This document shows, one piece after another, positions 17,300 to 26,623 of a DNA stretch of 64,000 bases. Made by a program: the position numbers and the translations under genes. This stretch comes from Denitrobaculum tricleocarpae. GTDB lineage: Bacteria > Pseudomonadota > Alphaproteobacteria > Kiloniellales > Kiloniellaceae. How positions within the stretch are numbered: position 1 is the stretch's first letter; each line of letters opens with the position of its first letter. The notes beneath the pieces were generated by a model. The model made no database searches. It was not told the DNA's origin and saw only the letters and a program-made list of their open reading frames with translations. The DNA lies in NCBI RefSeq assembly GCF_007004665.1, contig NZ_ML660056.1, positions 310,001 through 374,000 of the forward strand, written 5' to 3'.

Positions 17300-18199
17300 T
17301 CAGACCACCGAGCTTTGCACCGGCATCAGCGGGATGTCGACGTTTTGGCTGATGAGGGAATTCGTCATCAGGATCGGGTGGTTGTTGTTGTCACGCCAGA
17401 GCGTGCGCAGGCACTTGTAGCGGCTGCGCCGGTATTCACCGTTCGGGCGCCGGATACGGGCGTCCACATGCTCATACTGCGGCATCCCGGATTCCCGGAT
17501 GACGGCAAGCGCTTTGGCCACCCAGATACCATAGCCTGAGTCGAACTGATGCTCGACCGGTTGACCAATCCCCTCTTGTGGCCAGGACTTGCCGTAGACC
17601 GTGAAGTCGTCGCCGATGAAGGTGAACTTACCGCTGCCCTTGCCATCAGACGGCTCGATCAAAAGCGTTCGGGAAAGAAGGCCGAACTCTCTCAGCAAGG
17701 GGATTGTCTTTGCACTGAAGACGCCGGCGGACTCGCGCCAGGTCCGGAGCAGATTGCTGAGACGGCGGGCCTCTTCGCCCTTCTCACGGAACAAAATCTC
17801 CGGGTCTTTCGCCGCTGCGAAAAACTCCGACCTGCGCCGCAGTTGTTCCGCCGATTGTGCAATTTCCATGACCCTCAGGCTCGCCGAGGAGCCGTCGAGA
17901 TGCTTCTCGAAGGTCCAGCCGTGGAAATCGTATTTAAGCACGACGGACTTGAGTTTGGGAATCAGCAGCAGCGCGCAGGCTGCGGTTACCGCCTCCTCGG
18001 CCATGTCCATGGCGCGGAAGGTGAGTTTAATCTCCTCCCGGGCCTCACTGAAATCAACGCCGATCCAGCCCTTCTCCCGCACCGCGTGATCAACGGCATC
18101 GGAAACGGCCCGTCCGCTCCCGCTTGACGAAAAGGCACTGTGGCCAATCACCGGGCAGCGTTTCCCATTATTGGTGATCAGAAAACTCTCGTTATGCAT
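17300..18199 (-). CDS. Uncharacterised protein, possible PAS-like C-terminal sensor
   Basis: A 299-residue soluble protein I do not recognise. Residues 1-100 contain a compact alpha/beta region rich in Ala and Val (A-E-E-A-V-T-A-A-C-A-L-L-L-I-P-K-L-K). A helical middle section follows. The last 130 residues (F-T-F-I-G-D-D-F-T-V-Y-G-K-S-W then A-R-I-R-R-P-N-G-E-Y-R-R-S-R-Y) have the order of strands expected of a PAS-type domain. The tail R-R-P-N-G-E-Y-R in particular resembles the end of many PAS domains. No output domain is visible. It converges on the TPR lipoprotein gene across a shared terminator. The PAS idea is weak inference. Confidence 0.75.
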   Translation of the reverse strand: MHNESFLITNNGKRCPVIGHSAFSSSGSGRAVSDAVDHAVREKGWIGVDFSEAREEIKLTFRAMDMAEEAVTAACALLLIPKLKSVVLKYDFHGWTFEKHLDGSSASLRVMEIAQSAEQLRRRSEFFAAAKDPEILFREKGEEARRLSNLLRTWRESAGVFSAKTIPLLREFGLLSRTLLIEPSDGKGSGKFTFIGDDFTVYGKSWPQEGIGQPVEHQFDSGYGIWVAKALAVIRESGMPQYEHVDARIRRPNGEYRRSRYKCLRTLWRDNNNHPILMTNSLISQNVDIPLMPVQSSVV

Positions 18200-18347
18200 C
18201 GCCGACTTACCGACAGTTTGTCTAGGCGAAGTATAGAAAGTTTGATCAGCGCTTGCTAGTTCCTAATTATATCAACCAGAGCACTATAGTTGCCCTCTTA
18301 TTGCAACAACCATAGCAAGAATTGAATTCTTAATTCATAATCCTGAT

Positions 18348-18644
18348 CTAGTGGATAAAAGGATACCACCACAGAGCATTTAATTTTAGTGCAAGTCTTC
18401 GATATTTTCTTAGTTGTATAGTTTTGGCGGCATCTGTCTTTGGTTGTATTTTGTTTGCCTTAAGCCGCAGGTTTAATTCAAGTTTTCCAAGACTCATCGT
18501 TCCAAAAATACCGTATGACAGGCGTCTGTGAACTCTCTTCTCCTCAAGCGCTTTTTTTCTCAGAAGTTGCATGTTTCCGGTTTTAATTAAACTATGTAAC
18601 CGCAGGATCGGATCGGAGAATGGGCCCCTTTCCGTCCTTTTCAT
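18348..18644 (-). CDS. Doubtful small basic protein
   Basis: A 98-residue frame from the ATG at 18644 (an in-frame GTG lies at 18668). It is very basic, with many Lys, Arg and Leu, and is encoded in DNA that is more AT-rich than the neighbouring genes. No domain, signal peptide or good ribosome binding site is seen. It may be a recently acquired or decaying gene, or not a gene. Confidence 0.25.
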   Translation of the reverse strand: MKRTERGPFSDPILRLHSLIKTGNMQLLRKKALEEKRVHRRLSYGIFGTMSLGKLELNLRLKANKIQPKTDAAKTIQLRKYRRLALKLNALWWYPFIH

Positions 18645-18668
18645 AGGCAGGTCCAAAGGCCTCGGCAC

Positions 18669-19077
18669 CTATCCGCCAGGTTGTGTCAAAAGCTGTCAAT
18701 ATACACTTTTGGAGACTTTGGCCTGATCAGGCTGCGAGAAGCAAAGATGGTCGATTGCGCCTTTGGAACACGCGTTAACAGCGGAAAAGCCGGAACACCC
18801 CGCGGGTCATATGCGGACGTGTTCCAGCCATTCGAGACGTTTCAATGGGGTTGATGGCAGCGACTTTGTTCTGCAAGTCCGTACCTTCAGCCTTCGATCG
18901 TCTCGAGGCCACCACCTCCTCGAGCAACCGCACCCCATCGACGGCCCGAAGGCGATCTATGACCCAACCCCCCTCGACGGAACGATGCAGTGTCTGGCGG
19001 TCCTGCGCGCGCCGCTCATATGCAGCTGTTCTGCTTACCCGAACACCGGGCCGGGTCTCGCGCCGTTCAGCTCGGAC
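18669..19077. other. 409-base stretch without a firm gene; open frame in phase with the gene upstream
   Basis: Several short frames on both strands overlap here, none with a recognisable product. On the minus strand, the frame that continues past the TAG stop of the small membrane protein (19078-19080) stays open for 100 codons to a TAA at 18775-18777. It encodes an Arg-rich sequence including W-V-I-D-R-L-R-A-V-D-G-V and L-L-E-E-V-V-A-S. This could be the severed C-terminus of a longer protein, but random openness in GC-rich DNA cannot be excluded. Confidence 0.35.
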
Positions 19078-19212
19078 CTATCGGGCCATGACCTCGAATG
19101 CCGTGACCCAGCCATAGGTCAGAACAAATAGGAAGAAGCAGAAACTGCCAATCGCCGCGATACTGCTGAGAAGCATGTCGAGATTGTTCGGTTGTTTTTG
19201 GATATGAAGCAT
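19078..19212 (-). CDS. Small single-span membrane protein (44 residues), possibly truncated by an in-frame stop
   Basis: From the ATG at 19212, preceded by the strong ribosome binding site AAAGGGGAC, the product is 44 residues. A short polar N-terminus (M-L-H-I-Q-K-Q-P-N-N) is followed by one hydrophobic helix (I-A-A-I-G-S-F-C-F-F-L-F-V-L-T-Y) and a short tail ending F-E-V-M-A-R. The frame then meets TAG, but stays open for another 100 codons. So either this is a genuine small membrane peptide or the N-terminal part of a larger protein interrupted by a nonsense mutation. No family is recognised. Confidence 0.6.
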   Translation of the reverse strand: MLHIQKQPNNLDMLLSSIAAIGSFCFFLFVLTYGWVTAFEVMAR

Positions 19213-19380
19213 TGTCGTCCCCTTTCTGCATCCTGTTGAAAGCAAGATAGGGGAAGCCGAGTCACGAATCAAGAACAAAACATGAACATTTGATACACAA
19301 GGAACCAGGTCCGTGAAAATTGAGAGAATACGGGCACTTACCGGGCGCCCGACGGGTTGATCATGTAATCTGGGAGCCGG

Positions 19381-20427
19381 TCAGACGACGATATCAATCG
19401 GGTCCGGACGTGCGGCGGGAGGGGCCGCAGGTGTGTCCAAAAGCTGATTGACGCTGAGTTGCTGAGCCGGAGCAGCCTGTTCCGAAACCCGCAGCAGAAT
19501 ATCAAGCCGGAAGCTCTTCAGGGTCTCACTGCTGCTCTCGGTGTTCGCTGCCTGGTCCCCGGAAATCAGAACCAGGGGCTTTGGCTCCGCAGCGTCACCG
19601 GCCTCATCAGCCTTGGCCTGATCCGGATCGTTCCCGACATCGCTGAGACCGTCGTTGTCCGCCTGCGCGGCGATCAGAGCCTTATCCTTTTCGCCGGCTT
19701 CAAGCTGAAGCCCGTTGAAGAAGTTCCCGCCCAACAACTGATCGAGATCGATCTGACCGCCACTGTTGTTCAGAAGGGTGCCTGCACCTACGTCATTCAC
19801 GAAATCACCGGTGCCGATTTCAATTGAGATAGAGACTCTGACGACGCTGGCCGTAAAAGCGCCCGATTCCGCGTCGTAGGAAACCTCAAGCTGTTCCGCA
19901 ACCAGAGAGGCGCCATAGTAGAAGTCGCCGTCGCTCTGCTGCGCCCTGGTTTCCTGCGCGGTGATTTTGCTCATTTCGAGCTGAAAGGACTCGCTCTGCG
20001 TCGCGCCCGTCACTGCATCACGGGCCGCATTTGCCGCACTTGCCGCTTCACTGGCGCTTAAGCCAAGGGCGGTGAAAGCCTCCTCCAGCTGATTGCGCAA
20101 TTCCTGGATGGCACCGGCAACCGCCTGTCCCAGGTTGCCCAACCCGTTGAGCGCGTTGTTCTGGTTTGCGCCGGCCGCGTTTTGTTCTTCGCCGAAAGCC
20201 TGCAGCCGCGCCCGCGGCGAGAGACGCAGTGTGGTCGCATCGCGGTCGAAACGGTTAAACGCGCCGCCGTCCGCATCGCTTTTTTCAAGAGCCGGAACCG
20301 CGCCCGCGGGATTTTTGACACCGCCGCTGGAATCGGCGGAAGCCGGAAGACCAAGAGCATTGGCATTGAGCCGATCCTTGGTTTGCTGCAAGAGATCGGA
20401 AGCCTGGTTCATCAAAGCGGACAGCAT
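19381..20427 (-). CDS. Uncharacterised Ala/Gln-rich protein, probably non-enzymatic
   Basis: A 348-residue protein without a recognised family. The start at 20427 is supported by GAGGAG nine bases upstream; the frame extends 16 codons further without such a site. The N-terminus is helical (M-L-S-A-L-M-N-Q-A-S-D-L-L-Q-Q-T). The middle is rich in Ala, Asn and Gln, and a segment F-T-A-S-V-V-R-V-S-I-S-I-E-I looks like beta strand. The end has F-R-L-D-I-L-L-R-V-S. No signal peptide or membrane helix is seen. The low-complexity composition is reminiscent of flagellar or surface-related accessory proteins, but I have no firm assignment. Confidence 0.75.
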   Translation of the reverse strand: MLSALMNQASDLLQQTKDRLNANALGLPASADSSGGVKNPAGAVPALEKSDADGGAFNRFDRDATTLRLSPRARLQAFGEEQNAAGANQNNALNGLGNLGQAVAGAIQELRNQLEEAFTALGLSASEAASAANAARDAVTGATQSESFQLEMSKITAQETRAQQSDGDFYYGASLVAEQLEVSYDAESGAFTASVVRVSISIEIGTGDFVNDVGAGTLLNNSGGQIDLDQLLGGNFFNGLQLEAGEKDKALIAAQADNDGLSDVGNDPDQAKADEAGDAAEPKPLVLISGDQAANTESSSETLKSFRLDILLRVSEQAAPAQQLSVNQLLDTPAAPPAARPDPIDIVV

Positions 20428-20722
20428 ACCTTGCGTCTCCTCGTCTCGATACGGCCTGTCATCCTGCGATCGCAAGAGGCCGTCGGGATTTGTCTAAAAC
20501 ACCGTTAAGCTGCCTCATTATAAAGCCTGCCCCTTGCAGAAACGTTAATTCCCGCCGCTTACACTTACTCAGGAGTCGCGCGTTATAGCCTTGATTATCG
20601 GCGGGCCTGTGTCATGAAGCTCCAGCGTGGCGGTCGCCGCTTGCCGGCAGCGGTCTCATCCCTGTCTCGTCTCGATCGCACGTGCCTGCCCGCTCGTCCC
20701 TGCTTCCGGAACCCCTGCTTCT

Positions 20723-21961
20723 ATGAGCTATCTCTCGTTCATACTCGCCAATCCGCGCTTTTTGGGCTTTGGGCTCTTCCTGACCTTTTCTTCGAGTTTC
20801 GGACAAACCTTTTTCATCTCCTTGTTCGGAAATGAATTGCGAAATGACTTTGGACTGAGCCACGGCGAATTCGGTGGTGTTTATTCGCTGGCGACCCTGA
20901 GCAGCGGAGTCTTCCTGATCTGGGCCGGGCGCGCGATCGACCGTCTGGATCTGCGGCTTTTCACCGGACTTGTGGTCTTGGGACTGGCGGGCGCCAGTTT
21001 TATCCTGGCAAATGCCACGTCGCTTCTGCTGCTCGGCCTGGCGATCTTCGGGTTGCGTCTCTTCGGTCAGGGGCTACTCGGCCACATTGCCATGGTCTGC
21101 ATGGCCCGTTACTTCGAAAAAGCCCGGGGCAAGGCGGTCAGTCTTGCAACCCTGGGCTATCCGCTCGGTGAGGCCGCCCTGCCCTTCATGGCGGTCGCCG
21201 TGCTGGGGGCCTACGGTTGGCGGGTATCCTGGGAATTCTTCACGGCCGCCATCGTGATTCTGATCTTTCCGATCGCAATGCTGCTGCTGCGCTCCGCGCC
21301 CCATCGGAACGTGACCGAGCCCGACAATCCCGGATCCAGCAGTAAGCGAGCGGCACGCAAGTCTTCCGGCCGGGAGGCTTCTCTAGGTGAGGTGCTGCGC
21401 GACAGCCGTTTTTATCTCATTCTGCCTGCCATCCTGGCGCCCTCTTTCATCACGACCGGGATGTTCTTTCATCAGCGTCATCTGGCGGATGTCAAAGGCT
21501 GGAGCCTGGAGCTCCTGGCCTCCGCCTTCGTGATCTTCGCCATCAGCCAGAGCCTGACCGGTCTCTCGGCCGGACAGGCGATCGACCGTTTCGGCGCGCG
21601 CCGTCTGCTGCCGGTCTTTCTACTGCCCATGGGCACAGCCATGCTGCTCCTCTCTTTTTCGGATGCTTCGCTCAGCGCTCAGCTCTACATGCTGGCGACC
21701 GGAGCCACGGCGGGCGCGGGTGCCGCGCTCTTCGGGGCGCTATGGGCAGAGCTCTACGGCGTGCGGCATCTTGGCGCAATCCGTTCTTTCGTCACCTCGC
21801 TCATGGTCTTTTCAACCGCCCTTTCTCCGCCTTTTATGGGTTTGCTGTTCGACGCCGGTATCGCCTTTGAAAGCCTGACCCTGGGCTATTTTATATACTG
21901 CGTCCTGGTATCCGGCTTTTTGAGCTTGATCCTGCGCCGGAAAGCCTGGTCCGGCGTTTAG
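20723..21961 (+). CDS. MFS transporter
   Basis: A 412-residue integral membrane protein with about 12 hydrophobic segments, split by a basic cytoplasmic loop after helix 6 (S-S-S-K-R-A-A-R-K-S-S-G-R). The motif G-R-A-I-D-R-L-D-L-R between helices 2 and 3 corresponds to the MFS motif A loop, with a related G-Q-A-I-D-R-F-G-A-R-R in the second half. The start at 20723 (M-S-Y-L-S-F-I) places the first helix directly after the N-terminus. The frame is open 32 codons further upstream without hydrophobic character. Substrate is unknown. It is followed on the same strand by the hydroxylase-type gene after 116 bases. Confidence 0.92.
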   Translation: MSYLSFILANPRFLGFGLFLTFSSSFGQTFFISLFGNELRNDFGLSHGEFGGVYSLATLSSGVFLIWAGRAIDRLDLRLFTGLVVLGLAGASFILANATSLLLLGLAIFGLRLFGQGLLGHIAMVCMARYFEKARGKAVSLATLGYPLGEAALPFMAVAVLGAYGWRVSWEFFTAAIVILIFPIAMLLLRSAPHRNVTEPDNPGSSSKRAARKSSGREASLGEVLRDSRFYLILPAILAPSFITTGMFFHQRHLADVKGWSLELLASAFVIFAISQSLTGLSAGQAIDRFGARRLLPVFLLPMGTAMLLLSFSDASLSAQLYMLATGATAGAGAALFGALWAELYGVRHLGAIRSFVTSLMVFSTALSPPFMGLLFDAGIAFESLTLGYFIYCVLVSGFLSLILRRKAWSGV

Positions 21962-22077
21962 AACCTATCCCGCCATCCCCTCACGATTTCGCTACCGGCA
22001 AGAGAATGGAAAGCTTTTGCAATTACAAAGGCTTTGTTTACCATGTCGCGATTCTTGAGGGGGACTCCGGAAAACAT

Positions 22078-22962
22078 ATGATTCGTGTTGTTTTTTCTTA
22101 CCTTTTGTGGCCGCTGCTGCTCGCCGTCTGCATTGGATTAACACAGTTTGGCATGCAGAACGGGCATGGAGTTCTGACCTTCAATTTCGTATATCTGGGG
22201 CTCGCGGTAACGCTGTTCCTGCTGGAGCGGGCCATGCCGCACGAAGCCAGCTGGCTGCGCAATGACGGGCAGATGCTGCCTGACCTTTCGCACACGCTGC
22301 TGAACAAGGGCCTGGTGCAGATCCTGGTCGTGACTGCGACGACCATGGGCGCTGCCGAGGCTCTGGCACCTGAGGGCGGCGGCATCTGGCCCACCGACTG
22401 GCCTCTCGCCCTACAGATCGCTCTGGGCCTCATCGTGGCTGAGTTCGGCCTCTACTGGGCGCACCGCCTGTCGCATGAAATTCCCTATCTCTGGCGCTTT
22501 CACGCGGTGCATCACAGTGTCAAGCGGCTCTGGTTCTTCAACACGGGCCGCTTCCACTTTGTCGACACCGCCATCAGCATCGTCCTGAGCCAGCCTCTGC
22601 TGTTCCTGGCCGGCGCGCCCAAGGAAGTCTTCATCTGGGTCAGCGGAATTACCGCCTTCATCGGCATTCTGACCCACTGCAATATTCAAATGCGCTTTGG
22701 TGTGCTGAACTACATCTTCAATACGCCGGGCCTGCACCGCTGGCATCATTCGATGGACCTGCGCGAGGGCAACAAGAATTACGGCGAGAATCTCATGCTG
22801 TGGGATCAGCTTTTCGGAACCTATTTCGACGCCGATCGGCGGCCGCCAGCGGTGATCGGCATCAAGGATCATATGCCCGAGAGCTTTGCCGGACAGCTGG
22901 TACAGCCCTTCAGTCCGCGCAAACCCGACCTGCCCGTTTCCGCGGAGAGCGAGAAGGCCTGA
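22078..22962 (+). CDS. Sterol desaturase / fatty acid hydroxylase family protein
   Basis: A 294-residue membrane-bound di-iron oxygenase. Several transmembrane segments occupy the first half. The histidine clusters are H-R-L-S-H, H-A-V-H-H and H-R-W-H-H, the eight-histidine arrangement of the fatty acid hydroxylase superfamily. Bacterial members hydroxylate carotenoids, sterol-like lipids or fatty acids, and the substrate here is open. The ATG at 22078 follows CCGGA by 6 bases; a longer start at 22006 is in frame but has a weak ribosome binding site. It is downstream of the MFS gene on the same strand. Confidence 0.92.
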   Translation: MIRVVFSYLLWPLLLAVCIGLTQFGMQNGHGVLTFNFVYLGLAVTLFLLERAMPHEASWLRNDGQMLPDLSHTLLNKGLVQILVVTATTMGAAEALAPEGGGIWPTDWPLALQIALGLIVAEFGLYWAHRLSHEIPYLWRFHAVHHSVKRLWFFNTGRFHFVDTAISIVLSQPLLFLAGAPKEVFIWVSGITAFIGILTHCNIQMRFGVLNYIFNTPGLHRWHHSMDLREGNKNYGENLMLWDQLFGTYFDADRRPPAVIGIKDHMPESFAGQLVQPFSPRKPDLPVSAESEKA

Positions 22963-23043
22963 GCGGTCTTTGACGCGCTGATTTCTCCGCCGGCATCCAC
23001 GATGTCGAATCGAACCGTCACTCCGCGAGACGCAAAATGCCTC

Positions 23044-23631
23044 TCAGGCCTGCCTGGTGGCCTGCTGGTGCATTGGTGGTTCTATCGTGAATAGAGCGAT
23101 TGGTTCGATGTGGTTTGGTTCGGTCAGCCAGATCGGACGTGCGGTCGGCACCGTCTTGTCCCTCACCTGTCCGACCAGAAGCATCGGTGGCCCCTCACCC
23201 TGCCCATCGAGGGGCAGAAAAATACGATTGACCTTCTTTGGCCCTTCTTCCTCGGTGTAGCCATAGCAGAAGGCGCTGTATACGCCGTCCTCGCTGATCG
23301 CGCCGATCCGGTAAAGTTCGCTGAGGTGCTCCAAGTAGGGCGTTCTGGGACCGCGTTCGTGCAGGTAACGCCCGGTCAGATCCGAGCCCTGAACAAATGC
23401 GATGTCCGATCCGGTCAGGCGAAACTTGATCCGCTGTCCCGCATCGTAGCACTCGGCGAGAATGATATACGGCAGCAGGTGCGGTATATCGATCGGATCG
23501 ATATCGCTGCGGGACACGCGCTTTCCCGCAACGCGCAAACCGGACCAATAGCCATAGAGCTCACGCAAAATCTGATCGTCGATCTGATCCGGCGAGCTTA
23601 TCGGCAAGCTATGGTCTGGCAGGACACTCAT
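23044..23631 (-). CDS. PAS_5-family protein
   Basis: A 195-residue soluble protein. It shows the Rhodospirillales-type PAS_5 pattern: L-Y-G-Y-W-S-G-L-R near the N-terminus, R-S-D-I-D-P-I-D-I-P-H-L-L-P-Y-I-I-L, R-F-K-like strand I-K-F-R-L-T-G-S-D-I, and L-T-G-R-Y-L. A central part follows with Y-S-A-F-C-Y-G-Y-T and I-F-L-P-L-D-G-Q-G. These single-domain proteins probably sense small ligands or membrane-associated signals; their partners are mostly unknown. It is monocistronic and converges with the hydroxylase gene. Confidence 0.88.
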   Translation of the reverse strand: MSVLPDHSLPISSPDQIDDQILRELYGYWSGLRVAGKRVSRSDIDPIDIPHLLPYIILAECYDAGQRIKFRLTGSDIAFVQGSDLTGRYLHERGPRTPYLEHLSELYRIGAISEDGVYSAFCYGYTEEEGPKKVNRIFLPLDGQGEGPPMLLVGQVRDKTVPTARPIWLTEPNHIEPIALFTIEPPMHQQATRQA

Positions 23632-23898
23632 CGGAACAGTCTACAATAGATGTCTTTAGATAGTCTTGACTAACTATTGCGCGAAAAAGTAGATGCTTTT
23701 CGAAAACTGTAATGAACTTGGTTCGACGACATCATCTTCTTTTATTACTTTGTTTCATCAGATGTTTATCCAAATTCTTCGCGCTTCAAAAGTCGCATGG
23801 ACAGCGCGTTTCTGACCACGCGCAACGATCTCAGGTGGTAAGCCTGCAGATACGACCGCAAGATGTATTCTGACGGTCTTCCGCCTGCTGTATTCCTG

Positions 23899-25374
23899 TT
23901 ACCTCTTTTCCATCTCGAGTGCGCGCGAGATTGCTTCAAGCAACTCCAACTGCGGTGCCGTTTCGTTATCCGTTAGCCCAAATGAAACCGGCAGGCCGTC
24001 GGAGTCGGTGTCTGTCTGCCAGGTCGACTCCGACCTCGGTTGCAAATCGCCAAGGACGCACTCCAGAGCGTCACGGATCATACGGCCGTTTTCTGACTGT
24101 TCGGGAGTAAGTGAGGGTATGATTTCATCCCGGAACAGCGTGACCGCGCTGGCGAGAAGACGCGCAGTCGCTTCAGTTTCCAGCGCTTTAACCAAGTCCT
24201 CCGGCGCGCGTGTTGATTGAGCCTGCGCAGCTTTGGGTGTGATATCTGCCACGGAGTCTCTCCTTTTTGACGGGACCTCCGGGGCAATCATCTCCAGGAG
24301 ATGCCGCTCTATCTGGGCCGGCCGCAAGCGTCCCGTGAGGCCCAGGTCGAGACTGCTTTCCCCACCTTCGAAAAACCGCTGCCCCTGTTGGCAGGCGATG
24401 ACGGCCCAGCGGACGTGGGCCAGAACCTCCCAGAATCGGACGCTTTCAGAATTGACCTGCCGCCCTGAGGCCTGCTCGTAGGCCCGGTAGAACGCCGAAC
24501 GCGTGCCGACACCGCCGGCCTCCAGATCAGGCCGGTCAAAGCGCCAGCAGGCCGCGCAGAACCAGCCGATATCGCTCATGGGATCGCCCCACTGTGCGAA
24601 CTCCCAATCGAGGATTGCCTGCAAGCGCCCCGAAGGTGCCGCTTCCGGATCGACCATATAATTGCCGGTGCGAAAGTCGCCGTGCAGGAGACAAGGCTCC
24701 TCGGGTGGCGCAGGCAGATGGTCCGCGCACCACTGTAAACCCCACTCCAGAGCTGTGCGGGTTTCGACGAGTTCAGCCAACTCCTGCCGCCAGTGACGCA
24801 CGGCGTTCTCCGCGGGGCTCTCGCCAGACGGTTCCAGAAACGAAAGGTCAGCCGGTAAAGCCTTGATCGAGTGTATTTTTGCGAGCTGCTGGCCGAGCTG
24901 TTCCACAAGCGACGGATTGCCTCGCTCAGGCTGATTGAGTTCCATGACCTGATGGCCTAGAGCCGTGCCGGGAACGTCGCGGCAGAGAAAGAAATCCGCC
25001 CCAATGACCTCCGGCGTCGTGCAGAGCCACAGCGGTTCCGGGACCAGGACGCCGGCATTCCAGGCCGTCCGTAGAAGTGCGAATTCCTCGGCTTTCGGGC
25101 GGCTGTCCGGCAGGCAGGTTTTCGCCGAGGTCCGGAGCACGTAATGCTCGGTTTGCGCAGCGGTGTTGTCCTTTGAGCCAGTGCTCTCGCCAAGACTGAC
25201 GACGATCCGCCAGTTTTCCTGAACGGCGCCGCCCTCCAGGCGTGTGCAGGACAGGAGGCGGACATCGTCGCGTCCGAGATTTTGCGCGATGAAGTCTCTC
25301 AGGCCGGAGGCCGGATCCGTACGTCGGCTGTCAGCTCTGACCTTTTGGGATGCTTCTTCTAATGCCAGGACCAA
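23899..25374 (-). CDS. Phosphotransferase (APH/ACAD10-like kinase) fused to a DUF6285-like domain; LvaA-LvaB-like
   Basis: A 491-residue protein. The first 360 residues are an aminoglycoside-phosphotransferase-fold kinase with the catalytic loop H-G-D-F-R-T-G-N and the metal-binding D-W-E-F-A-Q-W-G-D-P. This is the branch found next to acyl-CoA dehydrogenases, which phosphorylates 4-hydroxyacyl-CoA intermediates. The C-terminal 110 residues carry R-L-L-A-S-A-V-T-L-F-R-D-E-I-I-P-S-L and M-I-R-D-A-L-E-C-V-L-G-D-L, matching my memory of DUF6285, normally a separate small protein. Its start overlaps the acyl-CoA dehydrogenase stop by 16 bases. It is the last gene of a four-gene operon resembling lvaEDC plus a fused AB. 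The pathway assignment is inference. Confidence 0.88.
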   Translation of the reverse strand: MVLALEEASQKVRADSRRTDPASGLRDFIAQNLGRDDVRLLSCTRLEGGAVQENWRIVVSLGESTGSKDNTAAQTEHYVLRTSAKTCLPDSRPKAEEFALLRTAWNAGVLVPEPLWLCTTPEVIGADFFLCRDVPGTALGHQVMELNQPERGNPSLVEQLGQQLAKIHSIKALPADLSFLEPSGESPAENAVRHWRQELAELVETRTALEWGLQWCADHLPAPPEEPCLLHGDFRTGNYMVDPEAAPSGRLQAILDWEFAQWGDPMSDIGWFCAACWRFDRPDLEAGGVGTRSAFYRAYEQASGRQVNSESVRFWEVLAHVRWAVIACQQGQRFFEGGESSLDLGLTGRLRPAQIERHLLEMIAPEVPSKRRDSVADITPKAAQAQSTRAPEDLVKALETEATARLLASAVTLFRDEIIPSLTPEQSENGRMIRDALECVLGDLQPRSESTWQTDTDSDGLPVSFGLTDNETAPQLELLEAISRALEMEKR

Positions 25375-26555
25375 AAACCCGAGCCTTCTTTCATATAGTT
25401 GCGGGCCAGAACCATCTTATGGACTTCGGATGCGCCGTCCACCAGACGGGCCTGCCGGGCATAGCGGTACATCCATTCCAGCCGGGTATCCTTGGAATAG
25501 CCCCGGGCGCCGCAAAGCTGGATCGCCGTGTCGATGGCTTTATGCAGGGTTTCGGAGACCGCCACTTTGGCCATTGAGACCTCTTTGCGCGCAAAATCGC
25601 CCGAATCGAGTGTGGCAGCGGCCTTCATGGTCAGCAAGCGGCCGATTTCGATCTCCATGGCGACCTCGCCGAGCATCCATTGCACACCCTCATGCTCGGC
25701 CAGCGTGGCGCCGAAGCTCTTACGCTCGCGGACGTAGGGGGCGGCAATTTCCACGGCGCGTTTCGCCATGCCCAGCCAGCGCATGCAGTGGGTCAGACGC
25801 GCCGTGCCCAGGCGGATCTGGGTCAGCTTCAGGCCATCGCCGACCTCCATCAGCCGGTCTTCGTCGGGAATTTCCAGGTTCTCGAGGTGAACCTCGCAGT
25901 GTCCGCCGTGCTCCTCGGGACCCATGATCGGAATCCGGCGTCCGACCCGGAATCCGGGCTGGTCATGGGCGACCAGGAAAGCGGTCAGGCCCTTGCGCGG
26001 ATCGTCCGAGGTTTTTGCCAGCAGGATAAAGTGCTTGGCTTCCCCGGCGCCGGTGATGAACCACTTATGCCCATTGACGATCCAGCGGTCGTTCCGGCGC
26101 TCTGCGCGGGTCAGCATGGCGGAAGGGTCCGATCCGGATCCGGGCGCGGGTTCGGTCATGGCGAAGGCTGAACGGACTTTCCCGTCGATGATCGGTTGCA
26201 GCCAGCGTTCTTTCTGAGCTTCGGTCGCGACCCGGTTCAAAACAAACATATTTCCGTCATCGGGTGCGGCGGAGTTGAACACCACGGGTCCGAAGATCGA
26301 GCGGGCCATCTCTTCGTAACAGGCAGCCATAGCGACCGTGTTCAGTCCGCCGCCGCCCCGCTCCTTGGGCATCTGCAGCGACCAGAGCCCTTCCGCCTTG
26401 GCTTTGCTCCGAACCCTCTCCAGGACATCCAGGCAGATATTTTCGTGCGCATCGTAGTTGGCGGGATCCTCCTCCAGCGGCAGGACCTCCGCGGCGACGA
26501 AGTGTCGGATGCGGTCACAGAGTGCGGCGGTTTCGGAACTGAGAGCAAAATCCAT
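25359..26555 (-). CDS. Acyl-CoA dehydrogenase (LvaC/ACAD10-11-like)
   Basis: A 398-residue FAD enzyme of the acyl-CoA dehydrogenase family. It shows F-A-M-T-E-P-A-P-G-S-G-S-D-P (FAD and substrate loop), W-I-V-N-G-H-K-W-F-I-T-G-A, and the C-terminal Q-L-C-G-A-R-G-Y-S-K-D-T-R-L-E-W-M-Y-R-Y-A-R. The G-x-G-S-D-P version of the loop is typical of the clade paired with APH-type kinases (mammalian ACAD10/11, bacterial LvaC). In that clade the enzyme helps move a phosphorylated 4-hydroxy group to give a 3-hydroxyacyl-CoA. It overlaps the kinase gene by 16 bases and follows the dehydrogenase gene after 68 bases. Confidence 0.93.
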   Translation of the reverse strand: MDFALSSETAALCDRIRHFVAAEVLPLEEDPANYDAHENICLDVLERVRSKAKAEGLWSLQMPKERGGGGLNTVAMAACYEEMARSIFGPVVFNSAAPDDGNMFVLNRVATEAQKERWLQPIIDGKVRSAFAMTEPAPGSGSDPSAMLTRAERRNDRWIVNGHKWFITGAGEAKHFILLAKTSDDPRKGLTAFLVAHDQPGFRVGRRIPIMGPEEHGGHCEVHLENLEIPDEDRLMEVGDGLKLTQIRLGTARLTHCMRWLGMAKRAVEIAAPYVRERKSFGATLAEHEGVQWMLGEVAMEIEIGRLLTMKAAATLDSGDFARKEVSMAKVAVSETLHKAIDTAIQLCGARGYSKDTRLEWMYRYARQARLVDGASEVHKMVLARNYMKEGSGFWSWH

Positions 26556-26623
26556 GGGTTAGGCCTTCGGGTTCATACGGTTTAGCATTTAAGGTCTTCA
26601 ATTGGCTTCTCGAACTGGCGGTT

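Noticed and set aside
18763-19131. Overlapping plus-strand frames of 90 and 122 codons
   Set aside because: Low-quality composition, no ribosome binding site, and they oppose the open minus-strand frame.
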